Assembly: GCA_947652115.1 (NCBI GenBank)
Contig: OX393563.1
Location: forward strand, 5,325,659 to 5,389,658
Reading direction: 5' to 3'
DNA length: 64,000 nt
Source: Blastomussa wellsi
Lineage: Eukaryota; Cnidaria; Anthozoa; Scleractinia; Plerogyridae
In this document: in pieces, positions 1-11,199 of the stretch
How positions within the stretch are numbered: position 1 is the stretch's first letter
Layout of the letters: each line of letters starts with the position of its first letter
The notes under the pieces: model-generated
Seen by the model: the letters and a program-made list of their open reading frames with translations, nothing else
Told to the model about the DNA's origin: nothing
Databases searched by the model: none
Position numbers and translations under genes: made by a program

Positions 1-1204
1 TTTACAAAACTGGTGTAAAACTCAGAAGTACTAAGTACTTCTTAAAAATACAGTAAAATCCCTCTAATAAGGAAGATTATTATATGGCAAGGAAAATCCG
101 AGCGATCTGATTGGTTCTTTCTTGGTCGGGATTTTGCTATACGGACCGTGATAATTTAAAATTTGCAACTATAAGTGCGGAAAGAAAACGTATATAAATA
201 CTCTAATTGAAAAAAAAATGTTTCAAAAATCGTGGTAGCTTGTTCTTTCGGAGTTGTTCGTAGTATCAAAACACGTTACGGCGGAAAACCTCTGAATTCA
301 AGTCACCGAAAGTGCGTCAGTTTTTAACAAGCATGCATGACCTCAGCGTCATATAATAAACTACTTACTAACCTAACTTGCTCGAGCCGTACTGGGGAAT
401 ATTGGCCCTTGGTCGGTCTTGTACGGACAGTACTTCCACAACCTCGGGCCAATATTCCGCAGTACGGCCCTCACGCCCGGTTAGTATTTTTCCAAGTTAA
501 CCTCATATAAAATGGCGTTCATCAAGTCTTGTGGACAAACCTTTCAATTACATTTAGAAACCAATAAGTTCTTTTGTATTGTAGCACCTAGCCTGCGTAG
601 CTCGCGGTTTATTTTGGTAGCGCGCTCGATAGAAATAAGCGGTGAAAGCCGCGAGGGGCCTGAGGGAGAGCGCAGTTCACTGTGCAGGCTATATAGCACC
701 TTAAAACTTCGCCATAAATTGAAACTCAAATTGATATTGCTATACATGTACAGTATTCCCCGGAAGAGATGTCCAGTGAAGAGAAGAAACCTCTGTATTT
801 GGGCAGTCACACTTGTGTATATTATGAGCTTGCAAGGGATTTGGCTAATTTTCTTTATCCAGAATAGCTTGTACTTGAATAGTCGAAATATTGCCCATAT
901 ATAGCCATGTGACATGTAAGTCAAGTAAAATTTCCCAAAATCAATTGCCGTGGTACTAGCCGTACATCTGCCAAAAAAATTGTCTTATAAACCTGAATTA
1001 TAATCTAATCTAATCTGAATTATACCTTAAAACGACATTTAAGTCGAGACCATTCTCAGTGGTACGTTTGATTAAATTGACTGTGAATACAACACCTGTC
1101 CTTTCACTACGTATTTAACAATAGAGTTCAACTTAGGTCTGACGCCAATTTTCTCAAAACGTTCTGTTTCTGCGCTCTTGTTGTATTTGAATGTTTATAA
1201 CTCA
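1..1204. other. Intergenic stretch, repeat-bearing
   Basis: No convincing gene is visible. The open frames at 512-924 overlap on opposite strands and have no domain or splice support. The stretch holds one clear palindromic repeat (387-467), and it may include the 3' flank of the minus-strand gene that ends at 1205. Confidence 0.5.
387..467. repeat. Palindromic repeat (MITE-like hairpin)
   Basis: The left arm at 387-408 (CCGTACTGGGGAATATTG and on) is mirrored by the right arm at 446-467, with few mismatches and a 37-base loop. The right-hand outer end continues as CAGTACGGCCCTC, and similar ends (CAGTACGGCCCTCGCGC) occur near 18855 and 46060. That marks a dispersed family rather than a local hairpin. 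Confidence 0.7.
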
Positions 1205-2185
1205 TTATAGCGGTGCTACTTGAGATTCAGCTGGCTCGTATGAATTTTGAGCAGCGGTGGACGGTAATGAAACGTTAAGCGGGCTACACTGATTCCTTGG
1301 TTTGTGGACCGCGATAAGGAAGATTAAAGCACTCAATAAAATTTCCATTATTCTCAAAGTTGTTTGTATGGCAAACCATGGCCAGGTTTTAGCATAGCTC
1401 TTCCCGGTAAAAACTCCAAACTCTCCAGCGCTTACATATAAATACACAGAAAAGTTACACAGACCGAAAATCGAGGCCGCGCTCATTAACAGAAACAAAC
1501 GCTTTAGGTTTCTCACATCGCGAAGGGAGCATTGGTCATTTGAAGAATGCGTTTGTAGCGTCGATTTGAGGTTTCGCCACATCCTTAAGCCTGCGATTAA
1601 ATAGCCGGCAAAGATGGCCAGCTCCCAAATGGCTAAGGCAACGTGGCAAACAAAAATAAGGACTTTAATTTTTGGATAAAACCACACAACAAAATCAGAC
1701 AAGATCAGGTATGTAATAATGGCCACAGTAACCGAAAGTAAGAAAGGCAGATTACGAAATTTCGGGGGTCCCAGATTAGTGTTGGTGGTTTCCAAGACGA
1801 TTAGAAGCATTATACTGAATGCTGAGGTCATACAGGCTGTAGCGATTCCCCAAAAAGTCAAAACAGCAAGGTTTTGAATTGTCGATGGAGATTCGCTTGA
1901 AGTATAAGGATCCCAGAAAAGAACGAGGGATCGCCCGAAGCCCGCAGCAATCATCGCATAGCTCATTAACCTGAGATGTAACTTCTGTGCCGAGAAATTG
2001 GCTTGGCGGAACCGATAAAGAGAAAAGGATGCGTACAAAGTTATTAGAGAAAACAGGCTTCCAAAGCCGTAAACATGGGCAAACCACATCCAACCCCACT
2101 CTTCAATGGCTACAGTCCATTCTGGGAAAGGTTCGGGCCAGACCTTCATCGCATTAAGAGCTGAATCACTCGCATCCGAGGCCAT
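1205..2185 (-). CDS. Seven-helix membrane protein, PRRT3/PRRT4-like
   Basis: An intact 326-residue frame without an intron. About seven hydrophobic segments are visible, around residues 35-60, 72-92, 104-131, 147-170, 174-200, 228-254 and 268-292. The N-terminal stretch has the aromatic run WGWMWFAHVYGFGSLF and the second helix ends in LFWDPY. Both resemble the C-terminal membrane domain of the vertebrate proline-rich transmembrane proteins PRRT3/PRRT4, for which cnidarians have many short homologues lacking the proline-rich N-terminus. Function in this group is not established; a plasma-membrane location is inferred. The start at 2185 gives MASDASDSALNAMK; a possible splice acceptor (CCAACCTACAG) lies just upstream, so a non-coding 5' exon is likely. 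The tail after residue 295 is hydrophilic. Assignment to PRRT is by recalled family resemblance only; a divergent seven-helix receptor is the alternative. Confidence 0.7.
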   Translation of the reverse strand: MASDASDSALNAMKVWPEPFPEWTVAIEEWGWMWFAHVYGFGSLFSLITLYASFSLYRFRQANFSAQKLHLRLMSYAMIAAGFGRSLVLFWDPYTSSESPSTIQNLAVLTFWGIATACMTSAFSIMLLIVLETTNTNLGPPKFRNLPFLLSVTVAIITYLILSDFVVWFYPKIKVLIFVCHVALAIWELAIFAGYLIAGLRMWRNLKSTLQTHSSNDQCSLRDVRNLKRLFLLMSAASIFGLCNFSVYLYVSAGEFGVFTGKSYAKTWPWFAIQTTLRIMEILLSALIFLIAVHKPRNQCSPLNVSLPSTAAQNSYEPAESQVAPL

Positions 2186-5100
2186 CTGTTCTTTCTGTAG
2201 GTTGGCATCTAATTTCCAAGAACGTTATTCTCAAGTCTTTTTACTGAGATTCGATCGCAAATCATGGTACTGTATTTCAAAAAGGAAGTATTTGGCTGTT
2301 GAAAAGTAATCGGCTCAAACTATTATCGTTCGTTCAACACTGCTGACGACTGAAGATTAGTAAAAGGTTCGTTGAAATATAAAGCCGCTCGCAATTACTT
2401 TGAGTCGGTATAAAATATGGTAATGAGATGTTGTTGAAATCTTTGTCAGTTTTTCAGAAGGCAAGGAAAAGAAGGACCGTAATTCCGCGGCAACAATTTC
2501 ATTGCATTAAGTTTTCTCACACGACGTCTGAGGCATCATAGTTTTCAGGATTTCATCCATGATTCAAAGTTTGTCAGTTATATTTATTTGTTCTCCAAAT
2601 CGATCATTTTCAATTGTGTTGTACACGGAAAAGTGATTAAAACCGCCTTTCAATTAAGAGGCGGGTTTTAGGCAAATAAAAATTACACCAAAAGATTTAG
2701 GCCATTCGCTTCGAAATGGCCTAGTTCGGTACTGTTTTTCGTCAATATAATCTAATGAGGATTTACATGCGGCCTTCAATTTTAATAAGCCAGTACACAA
2801 GACTAGTAGTTTTAAAATGCTGCTTTTTCATCGATCTCTGTATTTTTCAATTTGTTCAACCTTGATCATTTTATTGTAAAGATGCAATGTTTCCTGTATT
2901 TAATGGATTTCTAAGTAACCATTAAGAATTTCAATTTACGTGGAAATGAAATTGCATTTCAAACGCAACTGAAGAAAAGTTTTTGACATATCCAAACCAA
3001 ACTAGTGTTGAAATATTTGTTGCTGGCATGATCAACACAGCAGATAAGTAAAAAAAAGTAAATGTAAAATTAAAATACGGAACTATAGCAAATTGATTTT
3101 TTCATGCCTGTGTCGTTATATGGTTTATTTTATAAATCGGTATATTTAAGAATACGTGATCAGAATTTATGAGCTTTATATTTCAAAAAGCATACCAATT
3201 TCCACTTCGATTTCGACAATGAGTTTCGTATTTTTAGCTAAAATACATTATACAGAGCTTTCTTAATCAGTTGGTTAATGAAATCTATGCTGATCCCTCT
3301 GTGCTCCATAATTAACCTGACTACAGAAAAAAAACATGAGATTTTGTTTTCGGATGATCAGTCAGAAGAATTTCATTCCACCCTGTATATACTGAAGCAT
3401 ATTGAGTCATAATTTGTTTTGTGTTCGCATGCATATGAGCTGTTATGCAAACGTTAAATCTTCAGTTTTTATCTCTTAATTACAGTGAACCGGCAATACG
3501 TCAATTCTGTTTTAAATAAATAAATAAATAGTGTTATTGGTTGAGGTAGATTTAATAGTCAAAAGAATGGCGGCTTTCTGATTTCCGTTGTACACTCTTT
3601 TTTTATAAGAATATTGTTTTTTCCGGCCCAGGTTGAATATTCCTATGTTTCTGCCGAATTTAGGCTAAAAATATTCTTATGAATATTCTTAGATTATGAA
3701 TTTACAGTTTAGTTCATGTCTATAGTGTTGCATACCTTACATATGTATTACAATACCATTCATCGACTGGTCCCTTGCATTGGCCAATGGCTATAGTGTA
3801 GGTTTTTATCGTTTTATTGGCTAGTTGTTCTGTTTAGAGAAAGAAAATTGTATTGTATTTGCACATTTTCAACACAAAATTATATTCTTTACAAAATCTC
3901 AAAATTTCAGCCTCGATATTCTTATAAAATATCTTCTCATAATAAAAAAGAAAAAGTGTAATCTGCCTGCAGCGAGTAACTTGGAGTGATCAGTAAGCTG
4001 AAACCTGATTGATTCAGTTCCAACTCTGCTAATTGCTTCTCCAACTCGAACATCTTCTGTGACGTTTCTACTCAATCATGAATAATAAATAACAAATACT
4101 ACGTTTGGCAAGACAAAATGGGGCCAACTACAATTATATAAGCCGTCTGTAGACCTCCGTAGGTTCATCACACTCAGAGTACATTGTAGGTCAGGGTTCA
4201 CTTCTACTAATATACTAACGATTTTCTATATTCATATAAATTAACAAATGTTTTGCGAGTATTGTAAGGAAATTTTCATATGTCAAATATATCCATGATT
4301 TTTGTTACATGAAAAGACAACAACATAAAGGATTGGCCAAATGCCGACCTTTTTTACATAACTCTTTGTTTCCTTTTTCAAATTCATTCACTTTTACAAA
4401 CCATTAGCATTTTGGCTTCATTTTTTATTAATTTACGCTGTTTTATGACTTTTCTGCAAAATAGTGAAATCCAAAATGGCAGATCCAAGATGGCGGATCA
4501 AATGCCGTCATATGACGTCATAACCAAAAATGTGCCATCTTCTAGAGCAAGCTCAAGGCTTTCGAGGTGTGCAGAATGAAAACAAAGTTTTTGTTTAGCG
4601 GAACAATTGCTTAAGAATCATGAGATTCAATCAGATTCTGTTAGGCAAATAGTAGAACATTGTAAAGCGGCTGAGATATGAAGAGATAATTAATTGTTAT
4701 CAATACACGCGCCCAAATTGAAATCCGCCCTAGTGAAAACAGGCGCTGCCGCAAATGGCTCCAGGTGAGCCGATTTTGCATTATCGTCTCTGAAGCTGAT
4801 TGGTTCATGCTCCATCATTAGAGAAATTTAAACCAATCAGGTTACGCTAAGGCCTTTGACGAGGGAAAACCATTTAAGTGCGTACGAGCAAACAACAAGC
4901 TTTGAAGTTCAGGTTTCACGCTAAACGAATAAAAATGCAGACACAATATTTGTATTTAAACTTGAAGATAGACTAGAGGCCCGGGTTAGATTCCGGCAAG
5001 GTGGGTTGAGTTTGTTGTTGGTACTTTCACCGCTCCGAGGTGAAAACCAGCCGAGGCTGTTGTAACTTCCTCTATATAATTATTTATTCTATTTTAATTT

Positions 5101-5277
5101 CTTATGTATTTACACCTCTTTGGTGTTTTCTCCCTCATGGCAAACCATTATTTTTGGCTTTCTTTGATTTGAATGAATGAATGTATTTTTATACATGCAT
5201 TACCAAAGATCATGACTTCATATATTCGCGGTGACGTAAGCCCCTTTAAATTTCTGCGTTCGCCATGCCAAAAATTC
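2186..5277. other. Intergenic, AT-rich
   Basis: No coding region can be supported. It contains a short inverted repeat near 2640-2671 (AAACCGCCT and AGGCGGGTTT), a TGACGTCA-type site near 4510, and a copy of a dispersed repeat at about 4690-4990 that is described separately. Confidence 0.5.
4690..4990. repeat. Short copy of a dispersed element also at 25.66-26.70 kb
   Basis: The left part (CCCAAATTGAAATCCG near 4705) matches 25675 and on. The right part (AACCAATCAGGTTACG near 4830, then ACTTGAAGATAGACTAGAGGC near 4963) matches 26480-26690 in the same order. The long copies carry about 750 extra bases between the two blocks. This looks like an internally deleted, non-autonomous copy of an unidentified transposon. 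Confidence 0.6.
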
Positions 5278-5605
5278 ATGGTGCTTACCATTTAGCCAAA
5301 AAATCCGGAAATTTCGGTTTGAGGTCAAATGGAAAGGTAATTTTCCAGAAAATTCGTTCGGAAATTGTGGACAACCCCTAGAGGCCGTCCTCTTTTTTCG
5401 TTCGGAACGAAACGTCGGGAATTTCCTTACCATTTAAGAAATATTCAGTTTCCAGGCCCTTTGGAGCGAGCGAAACGCAACGTCTTGTGGTTACATGGAA
5501 AGCACAATCTCCTCCGTTTGGCCGCTAAATTCGAAAATCGCTTACCATTATGGAACGGTCTCAGCAACCGGATTAATTATTCCTACGAATGGTAAGCACC
5601 ACATG
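5278..5605. mobile_element. MITE with GGTGCTTACCATT termini
   Basis: Terminal inverted repeats GGTGCTTACCATT (5280-5292) and AATGGTAAGCACC (5588-5600) bound about 320 bases. Further copies of the CTTACCATT motif lie inside, near 5425 and 5540. No transposase frame fits. The short open frames on both strands here belong to this element and are not genes. Confidence 0.6.
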
Positions 5606-5905
5606 ATTCCATAAGACTCAAGAATAGCGAACCTTTGGTCAGTATATATGAGTACGTTCTGTTATGATACACAAGAACTGAGACTAAAACAAAAACAAGT
5701 CAATACTCGTTTAATACACTTAAAACAAAACAAATTTGACTTATAAAAACGTGTTTGAAGAACTTTACAAAATTAAGTTAGTTGACATCAAAATGAAAAT
5801 GGAATGTCGTAAGTTATTCAGGTTTACTTTTTCAACTCGTAACCTGAAGCAGGATTCAACTGAGGTCTCGCAGCAGTTTTTCCTAGTGATGCAGCTATCG
5901 CAACC

Positions 5906-6982
5906 TCAGGATTGTAGATTGTTGTTGCCATCGCTACTGCCACACGTCCTAAGTAAAAGGTTCTTTACAAATACTCGAAATTCCTTCATTTGAGTGAAGT
6001 AAATAATAAAATTGATTGCACTGGGGAAATATGCCGCGACTCCACCACCACCATAACGGACGACAAACTCTGTCGCAAACGCACGCTGTGGCTTAGCTAT
6101 TTGAGTGTACGTCAAATTACCTATGTAAAAGAGATAAGGAACGATAAAAGCGAACGTAAGAACAACGAGGAGAGATGTGCCCCTAATCTTCACTGCCATT
6201 AGCCTGGCCTTGAAGGAACTGCTTGCGCCAATGTCAGTTCTGTTTCCTCTTTTCCACACAATTTTGAGCAGGCATATGTTGACGTAAATTACAAATATAC
6301 CCGGGAGAACGTATTGAAGTGGGAAAACGATTAGTGTTATTTTAAATGGATAGACTGTATTCTCTTTGTAAACACAGATAACGGTAAAATGAGTGTCGTT
6401 AAGATCTATTCTTTTCCCGTCATATGTTGCAGCGCCTAACAACATGAATGTGATCCCTAAAACCCATGCAGTAAATATCATTTTACGCACTCTCGTTGTG
6501 CTAAACATTCGTGGGACCGTGCGAGTCGATAAGTGCTTCTCAAGACTTATCACCACAAAATTATTGATTGTGAGAGCAGGAAACACGAAGTTAAGATATC
6601 GTACTATCCTGCACGCCCAACCGCTTTGAAATACATCAAAAACAATTTGGATGCAAAAAAAAGGAAGCGACAGGGCACAGGAGAGAAGATCAGATAGAGC
6701 CAAGCTCCTTAGGTACAAGTTCAAATTCGTCACAAATCGACTTGTCTGGATTGGGTTTTTTGTTTTCCTTTGCCAAAGAAAGTAGAAGAGCAAACAGTTT
6801 CCAAGGAATCCCACGAGACCAACTGCTGAGAAAACTAAACACACCACAAGTTTTGCGGTGAAGCCAGCGGGCGTAAAGAGGTAGATAGCCTGATTCATTC
6901 CGTCTGTATGATTTTTCACATTTGCTGAATCATTTGCCGCAGATGTATTGGAAAACGGCCAAGGTGTTTCTTTGCTTTCCAT
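5906..6982 (-). CDS. Rhodopsin-like (class A) G protein-coupled receptor
   Basis: A single-exon, 358-residue coding region. A GN motif in helix 1 (GNCLLFYFLWQR), LALSDLL in helix 2, a cysteine before helix 3 (GWACRIV) and one in extracellular loop 2 (VICVYKEN), and a proline in helix 6 (FIVPYLFY) mark a class A receptor. Two signature motifs are altered: the DRY box at the end of helix 3 reads EKH, and the helix 7 NPxxY reads NFIIY. Such changes are common in cnidarian orphan receptors but could affect G-protein coupling. The extracellular N-terminus has three N-glycosylation sequons (NTS, NDS, NHT). I start at 6982 (MESKETPW) because a strong acceptor (TGTTCCTTTTCACAG) lies 17 bases upstream, so the in-frame ATG at 7030 is probably intronic. 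Ligand unknown. Confidence 0.85.
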   Translation of the reverse strand: MESKETPWPFSNTSAANDSANVKNHTDGMNQAIYLFTPAGFTAKLVVCLVFSAVGLVGFLGNCLLFYFLWQRKTKNPIQTSRFVTNLNLYLRSLALSDLLSCALSLPFFCIQIVFDVFQSGWACRIVRYLNFVFPALTINNFVVISLEKHLSTRTVPRMFSTTRVRKMIFTAWVLGITFMLLGAATYDGKRIDLNDTHFTVICVYKENTVYPFKITLIVFPLQYVLPGIFVIYVNICLLKIVWKRGNRTDIGASSSFKARLMAVKIRGTSLLVVLTFAFIVPYLFYIGNLTYTQIAKPQRAFATEFVVRYGGGGVAAYFPSAINFIIYFTQMKEFRVFVKNLLLRTCGSSDGNNNLQS

Positions 6983-7284
6983 GTCAACAAATGTCAATCT
7001 GTGAAAAGGAACAACAGGAAACATAAGCACTATTGTTAAAATTCTAATAGAGTATTTGACGTTTTAATACTTGTCCGGTTGTATTTGACCCATAAAACTA
7101 AGAAATGCTTCTTCCCTCCCAAGGAGGGGGGGGGGGGGGGGATGGGCGATACGAGGGGCTCAATTAAAAATTTCCCACGAGAATCCCGTCTCTTTCAAAT
7201 GGGGGTCCCCAAGGGTCCTCAGCGGAACGCTTTGCTCACGATCTTGTATAAGCTGCGATTATGCCTTCCCTCCCTACTTAAAGG

Positions 7285-7706
7285 ACCCGGGGGTACTCCT
7301 TGTAGTTTTTTGTGGGGGTGTGCCGCCCGGATCGTCAAATCCAGACCCTATTTCAGACCAATGGATGCCATTTTCCACACCCATTTCCAGTCCTGGTCTC
7401 AAAAATCCATACCCGTTTTCAGACCTGACCTTGAAAATATACATCCGTTTTACACCCGCTAGGTAAAATTTAGCTGGAATGATATATTTTATATATTTCT
7501 CTAGATCTCTTTCTCTGTAATCAGTTACTCGTCCCAATTACTGAATGTTTATAAGCTTTCGTAAATGTTCCCGTCAAAATCCATACCCAATTTCAGACCA
7601 TAAAAGCCAAAATCTATACCCGTTTTCAGACCAAAAACGGATCAAAAACCATACCCTTTGGGGCGGACATACCCATATACCTAATATAGGGGAGTACCCC
7701 CCGGGT
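7285..7706. mobile_element. MITE-like repeat with ACCCGGGGGTACTCC ends
   Basis: The left end ACCCGGGGGTACTCC (7285-7299) is the inverted copy of the right end at 7690-7706, with one extra G in the run. The interior carries several degenerate copies of ATCCATACCCGTTTTCAGACC-like text (near 7409, 7580 and 7613). It is a non-coding dispersed element just upstream of the GPCR. A 15-base G-run lies outside it at 7127-7141. Confidence 0.65.
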
Positions 7707-8227
7707 AAGAAGACGCCTTATCGCAAGTTACTGTTCGCACCGCGATAACTGCCAGTGATAAAAGTTTCTCCGATTTACCCGCAAAAGACACGTAATCACA
7801 ATACTGAACTTTGCATCAAAAGAGGAAAGTGCGAAATAAATCAAAATATTCCCCTCCCCGGCTAAAATCAGAGTGCATTAAAACGAATGCGCTTTATGCG
7901 TTGTGTTCTGCAGCAAGGAAGAGAACAAGACGTTCTTGTGTCATTCCGTATTTCCATACTTTATCTTCCATCTTCTGCGCATGCGTTTGGAGCAAATCAC
8001 TTTTTTTCTAGAAACTGTAGAAAGGATAGTACCACAAGAGGGTATGATGTTTTCTGAAACATCCAGCTTTTAATCCGTACTGACACACGGTTGATTATTC
8101 TCAGCATTAGTAATTCTGAAAATGGCGAAGCCATTTTAAAGTTCTGGTGAGCAAAAGTGCCGATTCACTGCTTCTACTGCTTCTATAAGCCGTCATATCA
8201 ATAAAGCAAAAAAGGAAAAAAACGTTA

Positions 8228-8309
8228 TCTAGAGAAGATTCGAACTAACAACCTCCCGATTTGTTATGTGACTCACATCAAGTGCCATATGGCTAGGCCA
8301 CGTCCCCGC
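8228..8309 (-). pseudogene. tRNA-like relic or SINE head
   Basis: Read on the minus strand, GTGGCCTAGCCATATGGC looks like a degenerate box A and AGTTCGAATC like box B, spaced as in a tRNA. The arms do not form a clean cloverleaf and the anticodon region seems rearranged, so this is a decayed tRNA (arginine-type resemblance) or SINE head rather than a working tRNA gene. Confidence 0.35.
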
Positions 8310-8890
8310 TATGCAGACAACTTATTCAGATAATCGCTTTTGAACTGTAATCATGACAGTAGGCTTAACTGAGTTCTTAGTTCGTCTAATTCTCTCCGAA
8401 GTGTTTCAACGATGGATTGAACGGAGTAACAAAGACAAGACTATATTCAGCTGTAAATCGAAATTCTGAAAGTTTATTATGTCGAGTATCCGACTGCACG
8501 CAAATGATATACAGTATATATATTTGCTCTACTTAGTACAAAGATAATTTGACGAATGAGGATTTATCGGTGACATCGGTTAAAACACAAATTTTTGGCA
8601 ACTTTGTTTGCCGTTTTATATACTCGTATCTTACAGTGTAATAATTATTCATTTTCCGAGTTTAGTAACCACTTTGATTGCTTTGTTTATTGCTCGCAGT
8701 CAGGCACAGAAAGTCTGCAGAGGTTTTCAAATGAGAATGGAACTAAAATGAACATGATGGAGATTCATGACGGCTAATAATTTGGTACGATCAAATGCCC
8801 ATTTCTTCACTTGTCAAGCCCTCTTACTTTTAAAATTAGGAAGGAAAATAATTCAAGCCTAGCTTGTGAAACCGGCTCAGAATGATCAAA

Positions 8891-9214
8891 TTAATTTTCA
8901 CTCTGTTGCTTGAACAAAAATAGTTTAGAAGCCACCACTCTTCCAGTTATACTATTTAAGTTAGTACTTTTAAGTAAAGAAACAAATTTTTCGTACCGGT
9001 TTTCTGAATTCACAGGGATCAAAGTCAAGACTTCCTGGCCTACGTGAAAAGAAAAAAATTATAATGTTAGAAGATTAAAAATTGAAACTGCTAACCACAA
9101 ATAAATCGACTTAAATATGAAATAAAAACTAATTAAACTTACCCAAACGGCAGCTTTTTCGAGAGAAGGGTGTGATATTCGATTCACGGCTGTCGATCCG
9201 ACTTACTTCAATGC
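8891..9214 (-). CDS. Candidate 3' end of an unidentified spliced gene
   Basis: Two exons can be joined on the minus strand with matching phases. The first, 9143-9214, is 72 bases, flanked by acceptor AAGTACCTTGCAG and donor GTAAGT. The last, 8891-9039, is 149 bases behind acceptor TTTTCTTTTCACGTAG and ends in TAA. Both junctions are phase 1, and the spliced frame is open throughout, giving about 72 residues that end FLFKQQSEN. I do not recognise the product and could not find upstream exons with confidence. The only support is splice-site quality and frame consistency. A chance arrangement or a relic remains possible. Confidence 0.3.
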
Positions 9215-10236
9215 CTGCAAGGTACTTGGTTCATTTCGCCTTTGGGTGCAGTTGGTACTGCAGACTTATTTAGAGTTTAGATTTCGAACTAATTGGCAGT
9301 TTATTGTAAAATTTGCCAGATCTTCAGCATGCGCGTTAAGTAGACGTGGGCTGCCCTCACAAAACTTTGTCCAAGCCGTCACAGAGGAAGGAAAGCTTTC
9401 TCGGAAAATGCTTACAAACAGCATTTCTCTTCGATCGGATGCATATGACGGTGAAATTTGAATATCTATAAAAGAAGCAAACCCGGAAAGGGATTTTGAA
9501 TAGCTCAATGATGGAGTTTTTATTTATATGGTCACTTCATCAAAAAACTCCGTAGCACAGATTAAAGGTAATGCCATGTCTCCATGCAGTTTAGAAATCT
9601 TCCACAGAACGGAGAAATTTTGGTAGTTTAATAACAGTTACTGTTTCACTAAAATGGGACTTACGATAAAACTCCTCATAATTCGAATTTTTCTATTACC
9701 TTTGTTTCAAAATTACACTCATATTGTTTTTTTGGAAACGAAAGCAGGTGGAAACGATGAAAAGCGTGTTGGGCTCTTTACTTTGGAGCTTTGTAAAGGG
9801 TGATCGTATGATATCCGCCAAACAGAAGCTTCGATCACCAATTGTACTGGGGAAGTTTGAACGATCTTAGCAATTAAAAGGCAGGTGATGAATAGAAGAA
9901 TTAGATTTTTTGGCCGTAATGGCCAAGTATTTTATAAAAATATCGCATACCAAACCAGTGAAAAGCACAGTCTACCAAAGCTCCGAACAGTTTTTGGAAT
10001 TAAAAATTGAAGTATTAAAAAATTTACCATCATTATTAAATAGTCACAATAGCCATAAATTTCCAGGAAGTCCTCGTTATCTGGACCAACCAAACAACAA
10101 ATAGCTTTATTTGCGCGACTGTAAATTTTACAATATCGCATAATCTTACAGTTAACTTAAAAGGAGAACGAAAAAAATACGCTGAACAGCTTACATTGAC
10201 AACAATTTCTCGAAAATCAAACAAAGACGATATAAG
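9215..10236. other. Intergenic
   Basis: I see no supported gene or named repeat here. The short open frames (for example 9246-9508 on both strands) mirror each other and carry no motif. Confidence 0.4.
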
Positions 10237-10239
10237 TAA

Positions 10240-10578
10240 GGCCCGGTTCATACGTCGCACTTCTGCCGTGTCGAATTCAGTTCAATTCAGTGCGGCAGAA
10301 TTGTGCGACTGTCGATTCAGACGTCGAACTTGTGTCGAACTTAATTCGAATTGATACTGCCGTGTATGTCGATGTTACAAAGGTTACGTATCCAATATGG
10401 CGGACCAAGATACTCAATTCGACGTTTGAATCGGTGTCGCATTTCTGTCGGATAATGCGACAAGATCAGTCTAACGTGCGGCAGAAATGCGGCAGCCGAT
10501 TCAGACGTCGAATTTCTGCCGAATTTAATTCTTTGAAATTAATTTGACACGGCAGAAATGCGACGTATGAACTAGGCC
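10240..10578. mobile_element. PIF/Harbinger-type MITE with TAA target duplication
   Basis: Terminal inverted repeats of about 33 bases begin GGCCCGGTTCATACGTCGCA on the left; the right end reads as the reverse complement with about three mismatches. The element is flanked by TAA at 10237-10239 and TAA at 10579-10581, the three-base target duplication typical of PIF/Harbinger elements. Internal direct repeats of GATTCAGACGTCGAA (10314 and 10498) are present and there is no transposase. Confidence 0.8.
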
Positions 10579-10879
10579 TAAGGAGTGGAGCCCAATTTGG
10601 TCAGTATTCATACGAGTAATTAACAAAATCGGACGACTGCGCAGCGGGAGTCCGATTTGATAAATTACGAGTAACTCAGCCAAATTGCAAAGTCTTCAAT
10701 ATTGCACTGGAATGCGTTACACTCCTAATGGCTTACTCCTCTCCCACTGCGTGCACATTTTGGCAAAGCTGTTGCATTAACCCTTTCATTCCAGCAAAGT
10801 AAACACCAAACAGCTTAACAACTTAGACTCCACACTAAGTGCATGGCTGGATAAAATCCCAGACACAGAGGTCCTGTAA

Positions 10880-11140
10880 CTAACCGGCATTCAAAGTGCC
10901 CACAGCCACTTACAGAAAGCACACGCGAAATGGGCTGGCTATTTTTCTCAGAATGCCAGATATTCGACTGCCCAAACAGCTGCTGCATGAAGAACTGTGT
11001 CAGAGCAAGCGCCCAGTTGCAAAAAATTCCACAAAGACCTACAATGGCATCAACGTCAACACTTGGGAGTCGCTTTCTCTGGACCATCCCACCAGGCAAA
11101 GGAAGATCATCACATGGAAAGGCCGTTTACACGACAGCAC
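10880..11140 (+). pseudogene. LINE ORF2 C-terminal fragment
   Basis: Frame-shifted pieces carry the pattern RMPDIRLPKQLLHEELCQSK followed by NTWESLSLDHPTRQR. This matches the C-terminal tail common in animal non-LTR retrotransposon proteins (RMPD.RLPKQ..YGEL..GKR, then W..LA.DR..WR). At least one frameshift lies near 10925. It is a decayed remnant just upstream of the larger LINE. Confidence 0.6.
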
Positions 11141-11199
11141 AATTTAAGCCGGACCCGTTCAAATAAAGGTCCGGACCTGACGAGTGTTGTAAGAAACGA

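Noticed and set aside
2636..2671. Hairpin resembling a histone mRNA 3' stem-loop
   Set aside because: The stem AAACCGCCT/AGGCGGGTTT does not match the conserved histone stem-loop and no histone gene is nearby.
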